A DNA stretch of 8,162 bases. Origin: Planctomycetota bacterium. GTDB taxonomy: Bacteria > Planctomycetota > Phycisphaerae > WQYP01. Below the pieces are notes generated by a model. It was not told where the DNA came from. It saw nothing but the letters and a program-made list of their open reading frames with translations, and did not search any database. Shown in pieces: positions 1-5,984 of this stretch (position 1 is the first letter of the stretch; each line of letters begins with the position of its first letter). The position numbers and the translations under genes were made by a program. The stretch spans positions 1-8,162 of the forward strand of contig JAJYGE010000385.1 of assembly GCA_021785155.1 (NCBI GenBank). Reading direction: 5' to 3'.

Positions 1-465
1 AAGTATAAATATCTGGATTGGACAGTGCCCTATACGCCGGGAAAACTCACCGCGCGTGGTTATGATGGTGATGGTCATGAGGTCGTGGCGCGGTGGTCAT
101 ACCGTACCGCGGGGCCGGCGGCGGCGTTGCAGTTGCGTGATGAAGTACCGACACTTTCCGCCAACGGTGAAAGTCTGGCTCCCATCGCGATACAGGTGGT
201 CGATGCGCGTGGCATCCCGGATCCCGATGCGCGCAATATGATCCGTTTTCGAGTGTCAGGTCCCGGAACCATTGCGGGGGTTGCTAATGGCAGTTCGGCC
301 AGCCATGAGTCGAATATTGGCCATCAGGTGCGAGCCTTTCATGGCCTGTGCATGGTGATGGTGCACGCCACCCGCGATCCCGGTACCATCATCCTTACCG
401 CCCGTGCCAAGGGCTTGCCATCGGCTACGCTTGCCATCCGCACATCGGCACCGCCCGCACCATAA
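1..465 (+). CDS. Glycoside hydrolase family 2 (beta-galactosidase-like), C-terminal fragment
   Basis: This is the last 154 codons of a gene that begins before the window; frame 1 is open from the first base to the TAA at 463-465. Seen: a DWTVPYTPGKL segment at the very start, followed by a beta-rich stretch containing LSANGESLAPIAIQVVDARG, then FRVSGPGTIAGVANG, SHES, and RAFHGLCMV, ending in a short proline/alanine tail. This order is the familiar C-terminal layout of long bacterial GH2 enzymes: the end of a DUF4982-like domain (W-T-V-P-Y-x-P-G-x-L) and then a GH2 C-terminal beta-sandwich domain (Glyco_hydro2_C5 type). The catalytic TIM barrel lies outside the window, so beta-galactosidase, beta-glucuronidase or another GH2 specificity cannot be told apart. 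It converges with the permease gene downstream and probably belongs to the same glycan-use locus. Family assignment is firm; substrate is unknown. Confidence 0.88.
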   Translation, partial: KYKYLDWTVPYTPGKLTARGYDGDGHEVVARWSYRTAGPAAALQLRDEVPTLSANGESLAPIAIQVVDARGIPDPDARNMIRFRVSGPGTIAGVANGSSASHESNIGHQVRAFHGLCMVMVHATRDPGTIILTARAKGLPSATLAIRTSAPPAP

Positions 466-474
466 AACAGACAA

Positions 475-510
475 CAGGTGGCACCGGAGTATTTGGAGAC
501 ACCTGCCTTT
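475..510 (+). terminator. Weak hairpin between converging genes
   Basis: CAGGTG (475-480) and CACCTG (500-505) form a 6-bp inverted repeat around a 19-nt loop, followed by CTTTT (506-510). It starts 9 nt after the GH2 stop codon and lies between converging genes, where a terminator is expected. The stem is short and the T run is only four, so this is a tentative call. Confidence 0.2.
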
Positions 511-761
511 TACGGATTCAAACGAATGTTCCAGCGCAATGCGGTGGGTTGTATGGCGGTAACAGGTTTATTATAAATCAATGTGTTTTGTGTCTTGATG
601 GCAACTTCTTTCCCGTCCCTGCGCAAACTCCACGGTACCGAAGCGCCCCCGGGTAATACTGCCGGAACATTTACATGAACCGTTGCACCGAGGCCTGCGG
701 TTGCAGGATGCAATTGCGGTGCAACCGCCCGCGGGATCGGCAATTGGGTGGCGCCGAGCAT
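510..761 (-). CDS. Orphan small ORF downstream of the permease (83 aa), unrecognised
   Basis: I do not recognise this protein. From an ATG at 761, 10 nt past the permease stop, the frame runs 83 codons to TAA at 510-512. The frame is also open upstream to a GTG at 833, which would overlap the permease end by 62 nt. The text reads like protein rather than noise: a small proline-rich N-terminal part, then alternating polar/hydrophobic stretches such as ATVHVNVPAVLPGG, SLRRDGKEVAIKTQNTLIYN and ALRWNIRL, suggesting beta strands. There is no signal peptide or membrane segment. No good Shine-Dalgarno is seen: GAAGGG inside the permease end is about 16 nt upstream. It could be a small protein translationally coupled to the permease, the surviving C-terminal end of a deleted beta-sandwich protein, or chance. 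It covers most of an otherwise empty spacer. Confidence 0.35.
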   Translation of the reverse strand: MLGATQLPIPRAVAPQLHPATAGLGATVHVNVPAVLPGGASVPWSLRRDGKEVAIKTQNTLIYNKPVTAIQPTALRWNIRLNP

Positions 762-771
762 TTTGCGTTCG

Positions 772-2082
772 TCACGACCCTTCGGCACGGTGGTGGGAAA
801 TAGAAACATCCGCCGCAACCAAGCCGGTATCACCGGTCATGTTGCTTGACGGATTTTCAGCGGGCTTCAGCCACCACGAAATCAGGAGACCGACAATGGC
901 TATGATCAGACAGGCATAATACGCCAGGCGATAGTGAGCATGAAAATTAACGAGATATCCGACAATCAGTGAAGCAAGAATAGTAGCAATGGCGCGGGTT
1001 ATCTGGATCACGCCGAATACAGCGCCACGCATGTCTTCGGAAACACCTTCAAATGTCAAGGCCAGAATAGCGCTCATCTGTATCGTATAAGCCACAAAAT
1101 AGATGATTTGCACCAGCATCAGAGCTAACCAGTGACGGACAAATAACGCCATGGCGGCGGCCGCGATGATCCAGAGCGCAAAGGCCACCATCATCATGCG
1201 CCGCGGTGTGATCGTATCCACCGCATATCCCAGCGGCACGGCCAGCAGCAGGGCTATGATCGTCCCGGGAAACATGGCTTTGCCAAGCTGCCCCAGTGTA
1301 AAATGCAGGACACGTGTGACATAAAGTGATTGAAACAACACCATTGTAACCGGAAAAGCCAGTGCCGCCGCAGCGATAATGGAGATCATTGCATAGCGCC
1401 GATGCTCCCATAGCAGATGAATATGCGCCACTGGATTGTAGCGTGCCGGAACCGGAGTATGTGTGACATTTTCGGGAGTCATAAGCAGGCAGGGGATGGC
1501 CAGAGCTGTAATGATCGCTCCGGTTAAATAGGGGTAAAAGCCGCTGATATCCGCCCAGTGCATCACATAATATGTCATAAACAGTGTCATCAAGCCGCTT
1601 ATGAACATGCGGACAGACCCCGCTGTTCCCAGCCATCGTTGTTCAAGCACGGCGGGATAAAGTGTGGTGTGAGCGCTTAAATTAATTTCCTGACACATTT
1701 GCCACAGGATAAATACGCCGGCTACCGCTGCCAGCGCGTATACCGTGTGGTAATCACTTTTGGGAATCCATTCAGGCAGCAATCCGAGAAGGATGACAAA
1801 AATGGCCGTTCCCGGAAGCGAAACAAGAAGAAATGGCTTCCGTCGCCCGAACCGGCTGCGGATATGGTCGGCTTTCCACGCCACATACGGCTGAAGTGTA
1901 CAGCCCAAAAGGCGGTGCACATTCACCAGAATTGCGATGAGGAACAAATTGCCGGTAAATCCGCGAAATGTAACCACCACAATATTGAAGAAAATGAAAT
2001 CATTGGCATCAAGTGCGGTGCCTATATACCCCATCAATCCCATATTCAACGGCATGTGTTTGGTCTTTTCGACCGCCATCAT
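772..2082 (-). CDS. MFS permease, probable sugar/cation symporter (GPH / SLC45-like)
   Basis: Inner-membrane carrier of 436 aa with about 12 strongly hydrophobic segments in two halves, the usual MFS size. The loop between TM2 and TM3 carries the signature KADHIRSRFGRRKP (residues 70-83; D72, R77, G79, R80, R81), the form typical of glycoside-pentoside-hexuronide symporters and sucrose-type SLC45 carriers. A weaker copy, PLGYAVDTITPRR (283-295, D289), lies in the matching loop of the second half. ATG at 2080-2082 was chosen because GGGGAG lies five bases upstream; the next codon is also ATG (8-base spacing), and a TTG at 2097 lacks this support. A sigma-70-like promoter lies at 2150-2178. It is divergent from the sulfatase and faces the GH2 gene, so uptake of a sugar released from a sulfated glycan is likely. 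The transported compound is inferred, not shown. The C-terminal tail after the last membrane segment is short and polar. Confidence 0.92.
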   Translation of the reverse strand: MMAVEKTKHMPLNMGLMGYIGTALDANDFIFFNIVVVTFRGFTGNLFLIAILVNVHRLLGCTLQPYVAWKADHIRSRFGRRKPFLLVSLPGTAIFVILLGLLPEWIPKSDYHTVYALAAVAGVFILWQMCQEINLSAHTTLYPAVLEQRWLGTAGSVRMFISGLMTLFMTYYVMHWADISGFYPYLTGAIITALAIPCLLMTPENVTHTPVPARYNPVAHIHLLWEHRRYAMISIIAAAALAFPVTMVLFQSLYVTRVLHFTLGQLGKAMFPGTIIALLLAVPLGYAVDTITPRRMMMVAFALWIIAAAAMALFVRHWLALMLVQIIYFVAYTIQMSAILALTFEGVSEDMRGAVFGVIQITRAIATILASLIVGYLVNFHAHYRLAYYACLIIAIVGLLISWWLKPAENPSSNMTGDTGLVAADVSISHHRAEGS

Positions 2083-2149
2083 TGTTGCTCCCCGCAATGG
2101 GTTGTGTCCCGCTTTCTGTTAAAAATAAAAGGCGGCACGGATACGCAAC

Positions 2150-2178
2150 ACAATACGCCGTGGTTGGGGTGAGGTCAA
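2150..2178 (-). promoter_or_regulatory. Sigma-70-like promoter of the permease gene
   Basis: On the minus strand TTGACC (2173-2178) is followed by exactly 17 bases and then TATTGT (2150-2155). This matches the -35 box at 5 of 6 positions and the -10 box at 4 of 6, with ideal spacing. Transcription would start near 2143, giving a leader of about 60 nt before the permease ATG at 2082. Read by eye only. Confidence 0.45.
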
Positions 2179-2205
2179 CCCGACATTCCGGCGCTTCCAA
2201 AAACG

Positions 2206-2227
2206 TCAGAAGTCATTTATTCAGAAG
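2206..2227. repeat. TCAGAAG direct repeat, possible operator half-sites
   Basis: TCAGAAG occurs twice, starting at 2206 and 2221 (15-bp period), between the permease promoter and the presumed sulfatase promoter. AraC-type proteins, including XylR relatives, often bind tandem direct half-sites, and such a regulator is encoded at 4344-5549. The link is inference; a 7-bp repeat can arise by chance. Confidence 0.2.
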
Positions 2228-2365
2228 AACCGATTTTCTTTTTCCGGCGTGGGGGAATAAAATCCATTTTATGGTCAGGCTAATATTGCAAGCTTGGCAC
2301 GCTGACAGGCCGTGGCCGGTTACGATTTCCTCCTCGCATTGATTCACAGGAGAAGGACAATAAAA

Positions 2366-3880
2366 ATGGTAAAACCCAAGCAAGTTATTTTCATCATGAC
2401 CGACACGCAACGCACCGATATGCTGGGTTGCTATGGCAACCCGGCTATGAAAACCCCGGGAATTGATTCTCTGGCCGGCGGAGGCGTTCGCTTTGAAAAA
2501 TCCTACACCTGCCAGCCGGTTTGTGGTCCGGCTCGCAGCGCAATTTTCACCGGCACCTGGCCGCACTCCAACGGCTGCTGGGCCAATAATATGCCGCTGG
2601 GCGATAATATAAAAACCGTCGGCCAGCGACTGCGGGATCACGGCATCCACTGTGGCTACATCGGCAAATGGCACCTGGACGGCAGCGATTATTTTGGCCT
2701 GGGGCGGTGCGCTGATGGCTGGGACCCGAAATACTGGTACGACATGCGCTGTTACGTGGAAGAACTGTCGGAATCGGATCGCCGGCGCTCGCGGTACACG
2801 TCAACCAATGGTGATCTCCGGCTGGAAGCGCCGTTTACTTATGCGCATCGGTGTTCCAATCGCGCCATCGAATTCCTGCGCAACCATGCCGCTGAAGATT
2901 ATTTTCTGGTTGTTTCATATGACGAGCCACACCATCCGTTTTTATGTCCCCGGCCATTTTCGGAGATGTATCGTAATTATGTCTGGCCGCGCACGCGCAA
3001 TCATTTTGATGGTCTTGATGACAAACCTGAGCATCACCGTGTCTGGGCGGCGAGCCTGCCTTGCGAAGACCCGGCGAAGCGCACGTATGACGTGGCGGAT
3101 TACCTGGGTTGCAATTCCTTTGTTGATTATGAAATCGGTCGCGTTCTGGAAGCCGCGTCCGATTCAGCTTCCGGAGCCATGATCATTTATACTTCCGATC
3201 ACGGCGATGCTCTATATTCACACGGCATTAATAACAAAGGGCCGGCAGCGTATGATGAAATAACGCGCATTCCGTTAATCGTCCGCTGGCCGGATGAAGC
3301 GCCATCCGGCGCGACCTGTCGACTGCCGGTATCACATATCGACCTGGTTCCGACAATTATGGATGCTTTGGGCGTTCCGATCCCCCGGTCACTGGAAGGA
3401 AGGAGCATGTTGTCGACCATTCGTAACCCGGTGGTTCCCACGAACAGTGAAATCTTTATTGAATATGGGCGCTACGAGGTGGATCACGACGGATTCGGGG
3501 GATTTCAGCCAATGCGAGCTGTTTGTGATGGCCAGCATAAATTGGCCATCAATCTGCTGAGTTCCGACGAACTTTATGATCTGCGCAGCGATCCACAGGA
3601 GCTGATCAATCTTATCAATTCGCCTGTCCATCGTGCCATTCGAGATAGTCTGCATGACCGTCTACTGGACTGGATGAATCGCACGCGCGATCCGTTCCGT
3701 GGATACTACTGGGAACGCAGGCCTTGGCGCGCAAACGCCCGTCCTGCAACCTGGGATTACACCGGCATGACGCGACAACGGGAAAATGAGGAATATGAAC
3801 CGCGTCAGTTGGATTACGATACAGGCCTGCCCATGCATGAGGCGGTGCGCTCCAAATCACCGCCCGAGTTACGAGACTGA
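2366..3880 (+). CDS. Cys-type sulfatase (S1 family), no visible signal peptide
   Basis: Alkaline-phosphatase-fold sulfatase of 504 aa that hydrolyses sulfate esters using formylglycine. Seen: IFIMTDTQRTDMLGCYG near the N-terminus with metal-binding D13; the formylglycine motif C53-G-P-A-R57, meaning activation by a formylglycine-generating enzyme; G100-K-W-H103; D186-E-P-H-H-P; and T-S-D278-H279-G-D with H286 and K291 of the NNKG motif. The C-terminal part has the usual DELYDLRSDPQELINL segment and a tail with a DYDTGLPM stretch. The second Asp of the common DD pair is Thr14 here. ATG 2366 was chosen because AGGAGAAGG precedes it by 9 bases. Neither this start nor the in-frame GTG at 2312 gives a signal peptide, so a cytosolic place is inferred, unlike many exported sulfatases. 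It is divergent from the permease, suggesting that an imported sulfated sugar is desulfated inside. The substrate is not evident; a sulfatase or phosphonate-monoester-hydrolase-like side activity cannot be excluded. Confidence 0.94.
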   Translation: MVKPKQVIFIMTDTQRTDMLGCYGNPAMKTPGIDSLAGGGVRFEKSYTCQPVCGPARSAIFTGTWPHSNGCWANNMPLGDNIKTVGQRLRDHGIHCGYIGKWHLDGSDYFGLGRCADGWDPKYWYDMRCYVEELSESDRRRSRYTSTNGDLRLEAPFTYAHRCSNRAIEFLRNHAAEDYFLVVSYDEPHHPFLCPRPFSEMYRNYVWPRTRNHFDGLDDKPEHHRVWAASLPCEDPAKRTYDVADYLGCNSFVDYEIGRVLEAASDSASGAMIIYTSDHGDALYSHGINNKGPAAYDEITRIPLIVRWPDEAPSGATCRLPVSHIDLVPTIMDALGVPIPRSLEGRSMLSTIRNPVVPTNSEIFIEYGRYEVDHDGFGGFQPMRAVCDGQHKLAINLLSSDELYDLRSDPQELINLINSPVHRAIRDSLHDRLLDWMNRTRDPFRGYYWERRPWRANARPATWDYTGMTRQRENEEYEPRQLDYDTGLPMHEAVRSKSPPELRD

Positions 3881-4343
3881 TTGCACCGTATGAAAGTGTG
3901 AATTGGTTATAATTTTACATGCGCCATTTTTATTCCAGTACCACATGTTTTTCCCGTTTATTCGGTGCCGCAAGAGAACCGGTGTGAACACGGTGCGGCG
4001 CTATCAGGCCATCCAGACGTCTGCCGCCATGACCATGGTGGTACACACCCTATCGGCCACGATCCTGACTGCCCCCTTCCCGATACGAAGGCAAAAGCCT
4101 TTCATCAATCCGACAGGTGCTGCGACAGAATAGCAGGCAGTGGCTTCTCCTTTCACCGCATAAACCGTTACATGCGCAGAAACGCAATCTTTTTAAACAG
4201 AGATATACGCAACGCGGATTCCGGTGAGTAGAGTTGCCAACATATCGGAAATGGCGCAGAATCTCTGTGTCGGCATATTGCGAGGCTGGCCAATAAGAAG
4301 CGTTAAATCAGTGCTGACCCATGTTGTGGAATAAGTGTTCGTT
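3881..4343. other. Gene-poor spacer between sulfatase and regulator
   Basis: No convincing gene lies in these 463 bases. A hairpin GAAGGC/GCCTTT with an AAAA loop sits at 4087-4102 but lacks a proper T run. GCGCAGAA occurs at 4174-4181 and 4254-4261, the second overlapping the predicted regulator -10. On the minus strand a frame of about 60 codons (roughly 4010-4190, ending in tandem stops TGA TAG) reads partly like protein (CYSVAAPVGLMKGF) but has no good start; it could be a decayed gene. Plus-strand frames of 76 and 88 codons here lack ribosome-binding sites and recognisable motifs. Confidence 0.5.
4234..4262 (+). promoter_or_regulatory. Candidate promoter of the XylR-type regulator
   Basis: TTGCCA (4234-4239), a 17-base spacer, and CAGAAT (4257-4262) match the sigma-70 -35 box at 5 of 6 and the -10 box at 4 of 6 positions. 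Transcription would begin near 4269, about 75 nt before the ATG at 4344. Read by eye only. Confidence 0.33.
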
Positions 4344-5549
4344 ATGCACACGATAGCTTTGATTATTGATACGGTCGGCAGCTATGGCAGGGGATTACTT
4401 AGTGGCGTAGCACGGTTTGTGCAAACACATATCGGCTGGCAGGTGATTTATGAAGAACGCAAAGGAATCGACAATTTGCCCAAATGGCTGGTGCGCGGAA
4501 GCTGTCAAGGCGTGCTGGCACGGGTGAGAGATGACAGACAACTGGCATCCTTGCGGCGGCTGGGTATGCCGCTGGTAAGCCTTGGGGAAGTGTCACATCC
4601 AGCGGCTGGAATGGCGGAGATACTCAGTGATCATCGCATGATTGGGCAACTCGCGGCTGAGCATTTAATTGGGCGGCAACTGCGACACTTCGGATTTTAT
4701 GGCTCCGGTGGCGCGGCATTTTCCGATCTGAGACTGGATGGATTTCGCACTTATCTTGCAGGACACAAGCAGCAGGCGCACATTTTTCTGGAAGAGAAAT
4801 GGGGGCCTGGCCTTCCCAATAATACACGCCGGGGCGATCCATTCTGGGAAGATGCGAAACTGAATCAATGGCTCAAGCAATTGCCCAAACCCATCGGAAT
4901 CATGGCCTGCAATGATTATTTTGGCAGACTGCTGTTAAGCGCCTGCCGGCGCAACGAAGTCCATGTACCCAATGAAGTGGCCGTCATTGGCGTGGACAAT
5001 GATGAAATTATCTGCGATTTGGCGGTGCCACCGCTGACCAGCGTAGATCCCGCGGCCGATGCCGTTGGCTTTCGTGCTGCGGAATTACTGGATGAAATGC
5101 TTCATGGTCGGAGTATACCGCCCGGGACGATTTATTTTCCACCCAAGGCCGTGGTGGCCCGCGCCAGCACGAATACGATTGCCGTTGCGGACATGGTCAT
5201 TGTTCAGGCACTGCAGTTTATACGGGATCAGGGCGGGATCGGCATAAGCACAGAAGATATTCTGGATCATTTGGCAAAATCCTCGCTGCTGGTATCCCGC
5301 AGCACACTGGAACGCAGATTTCAAGCGCAATTGGGATTTGCGCCGCACGATGAAATAGCCCGCGTTCGCCTGGAACGAATAGAGCGACTGCTCACGAGCA
5401 CCAATTATTCACTGGCCCGCATCGCCGATATTGTCGGCATGGGCACAGAGCAGCAATTAACCGCCTTTTTTCGGCGCCATCGGGGTATGACACCGGGAAC
5501 ATTTCGGCGAACCTTCGGGGCTGGCAAACCGCGGAATTCAGGTGGCTAA
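4344..5549 (+). CDS. XylR-type transcriptional regulator (LacI-like sensor + AraC HTH)
   Basis: Cytosolic DNA-binding regulator of 401 aa with the same architecture as E. coli XylR (about 390 aa). Residues 1-280 form a LacI/periplasmic-binding-like ligand domain without the N-terminal LacI helix-turn-helix: the opening IALIIDTVGSYGRGLLSGV, then C-N190-D191-Y-F-G-R-L-L, then V-I-G-V-D218-N-D-E-I-I-C-D followed by PPLTSVDPAADAVGF. Residues about 285-395 are an AraC domain: VSRSTLERRF (317-326) in the first helix-turn-helix, RVRLERIERLL, IADIVGMGTEQQLTAFFRRH in the second, and GMTPGTFRRTF at the end. ATG 4344 is preferred over GTG 4335 because GGAATAA lies about 10 bases upstream. By family precedent it activates sugar-catabolism genes when a monosaccharide binds; the likely targets here are the permease and sulfatase. 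The specific ligand is unknown; xylose should not be assumed. The gene carries its own candidate promoter at 4234-4262. Confidence 0.9.
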   Translation: MHTIALIIDTVGSYGRGLLSGVARFVQTHIGWQVIYEERKGIDNLPKWLVRGSCQGVLARVRDDRQLASLRRLGMPLVSLGEVSHPAAGMAEILSDHRMIGQLAAEHLIGRQLRHFGFYGSGGAAFSDLRLDGFRTYLAGHKQQAHIFLEEKWGPGLPNNTRRGDPFWEDAKLNQWLKQLPKPIGIMACNDYFGRLLLSACRRNEVHVPNEVAVIGVDNDEIICDLAVPPLTSVDPAADAVGFRAAELLDEMLHGRSIPPGTIYFPPKAVVARASTNTIAVADMVIVQALQFIRDQGGIGISTEDILDHLAKSSLLVSRSTLERRFQAQLGFAPHDEIARVRLERIERLLTSTNYSLARIADIVGMGTEQQLTAFFRRHRGMTPGTFRRTFGAGKPRNSGG

Positions 5550-5844
5550 GTTCTTTGGCTGCCGACAATAGCTCCAGTAAGGCCGATAACGCCGGAATCC
5601 TCTTGACGCAATTTATTACAACACAAGATTCAATTTGCTCCTTCCATCGCAGTCTATTTCGATCTATAGTTCACTTGTCGTGTGGATGGCCGCCTGCCGC
5701 AAATTATGTGGGGGCGGACAAAAGTTGCGTATTGCGGGTCGGATTGGTTGATTGGATGTTGTTTCTTCAAGGAGTTCTCAACTCCATAGTGGCTGGCCGT
5801 GCGGTTGGCGTGGAGTGGGAGAGCAAAATGGGTCTTTTAATTAT
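5550..5844. other. Untranslated stretch between regulator and PEP-CTERM module
   Basis: About 295 bases with no believable gene. Seen here: TTGACG at 5603-5608 without a good -10; a two-part stem CCGCC..CCGC / GTGG..GGCGG at 5690-5717 with an AAATTAT loop (one G-U pair); and a perfect 6-bp hairpin GGAGTT-CTC-AACTCC at 5771-5785. None is followed by a T run, so none looks like an intrinsic terminator. A 141-codon frame across 5555-5980 has no motif and collides with the leader structures, so it is treated as chance. The promoter of the PEP-CTERM gene probably lies here but I cannot place it. Confidence 0.5.
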
Positions 5845-5867
5845 GGAGGTTTGGTATGAGTACCAAA
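5845..5867 (+). promoter_or_regulatory. Strong Shine-Dalgarno with its start codon in a hairpin
   Basis: GGAGG (5845-5849) stands six bases ahead of an ATG at 5856, the best ribosome-binding site in this part. TTTGGTA (5850-5856) pairs perfectly with TACCAAA (5861-5867) around a TGAG loop, so the A of the ATG is in the stem and the rest of the codon in the loop. The frame runs without a stop into the PEP-CTERM gene, so this could be an alternative start adding 38 residues before the signal peptide, or a remnant of an older start. It has no counterpart before the second copy of the leader. Confidence 0.4.
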
Positions 5868-5880
5868 ACAAGTATCGTTA

Positions 5881-5984
5881 CATCCGCCGCAACTTGTTGC
5901 GGCAAACCGTCGTCCATTCGGTCAATGGACAGTTCGAACAGCTTCAATATGGAGCGAAAGGGATCGTTTATGTTTTCTAATCGT
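5881..5984 (+). repeat. Duplicated structured leader, copy 1 (before PEP-CTERM gene)
   Basis: The first of two related leader segments. Hairpin A: GCCGCAA (5886-5892), CTTG loop, TTGCGGC (5897-5903). Then AAACCGTC. Hairpin B: GTCCATT (5912-5918), CGGTC loop, AATGGAC (5924-5930). Its 5897-5935 core matches 36 of 39 bases of 6970-7008. Similarity resumes over AATATGGxGCGxAAGG, the ribosome-binding site and the first codons MFxNR of the coding region. A 2-nt length difference in the loop region of hairpin A puts the copies in different frames upstream, so the conserved part is not kept as protein. Most likely it is part of a 5' untranslated RNA. It matches no riboswitch class I can name. Confidence 0.7.

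Larger units (their letters stand above)
2083..2365. other. Divergent control region between permease and sulfatase
   Basis: This 283-bp gene-free stretch separates two divergent starts. It holds the minus-strand promoter at 2150-2178, a 7-bp direct repeat TCAGAAG at 2206-2212 and 2221-2227, an A/T-rich part (2232-2243 and 2256-2272), and TAATAT at 2281-2286 as a possible -10 for the sulfatase, with no convincing -35 in front of it. The sulfatase Shine-Dalgarno AGGAGAAGG occupies about 2348-2356. A GTG at 2312 is in frame with the sulfatase but lacks a good ribosome-binding site, so I treat that part as untranslated leader. Confidence 0.6.

Noticed and set aside
1049..1636. 195-codon second minus-strand frame inside the permease gene
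   Set aside because: It lies wholly within the MFS gene in another frame, rich in Cys, His and Ser with no domain; a shadow of the real gene.
2312..2365. Upstream GTG start for the sulfatase
   Set aside because: It adds 18 residues that do not form a signal peptide, lacks a ribosome-binding site, and the region contains the strong AGGAGAAGG that serves ATG 2366.
5603..5631. TTGACG as -35 box of a promoter for the PEP-CTERM gene
   Set aside because: No acceptable -10 box lies 16-18 bases downstream.
5902..5909. GGCAAACC in both leaders resembles a core segment of the c-di-GMP-I (GEMM) riboswitch
   Set aside because: The other conserved parts of that class, such as GACGCAAAGCC and the GUAGGUAGC-like segment, are absent at the expected distances, and the leader is too short.
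5932..5939. GTTCGAAC looks like a tRNA T-arm loop
   Set aside because: No acceptor stem, D-arm or anticodon arm can be drawn around it, and the second leader copy has a different sequence here (AGACGTCT region).
5555..5980. 141-codon plus-strand frame across the leader of the PEP-CTERM gene
   Set aside because: It has no domain or signal peptide, no good ribosome-binding site, and overlaps a region conserved as structured RNA and the start of the PEP-CTERM gene.
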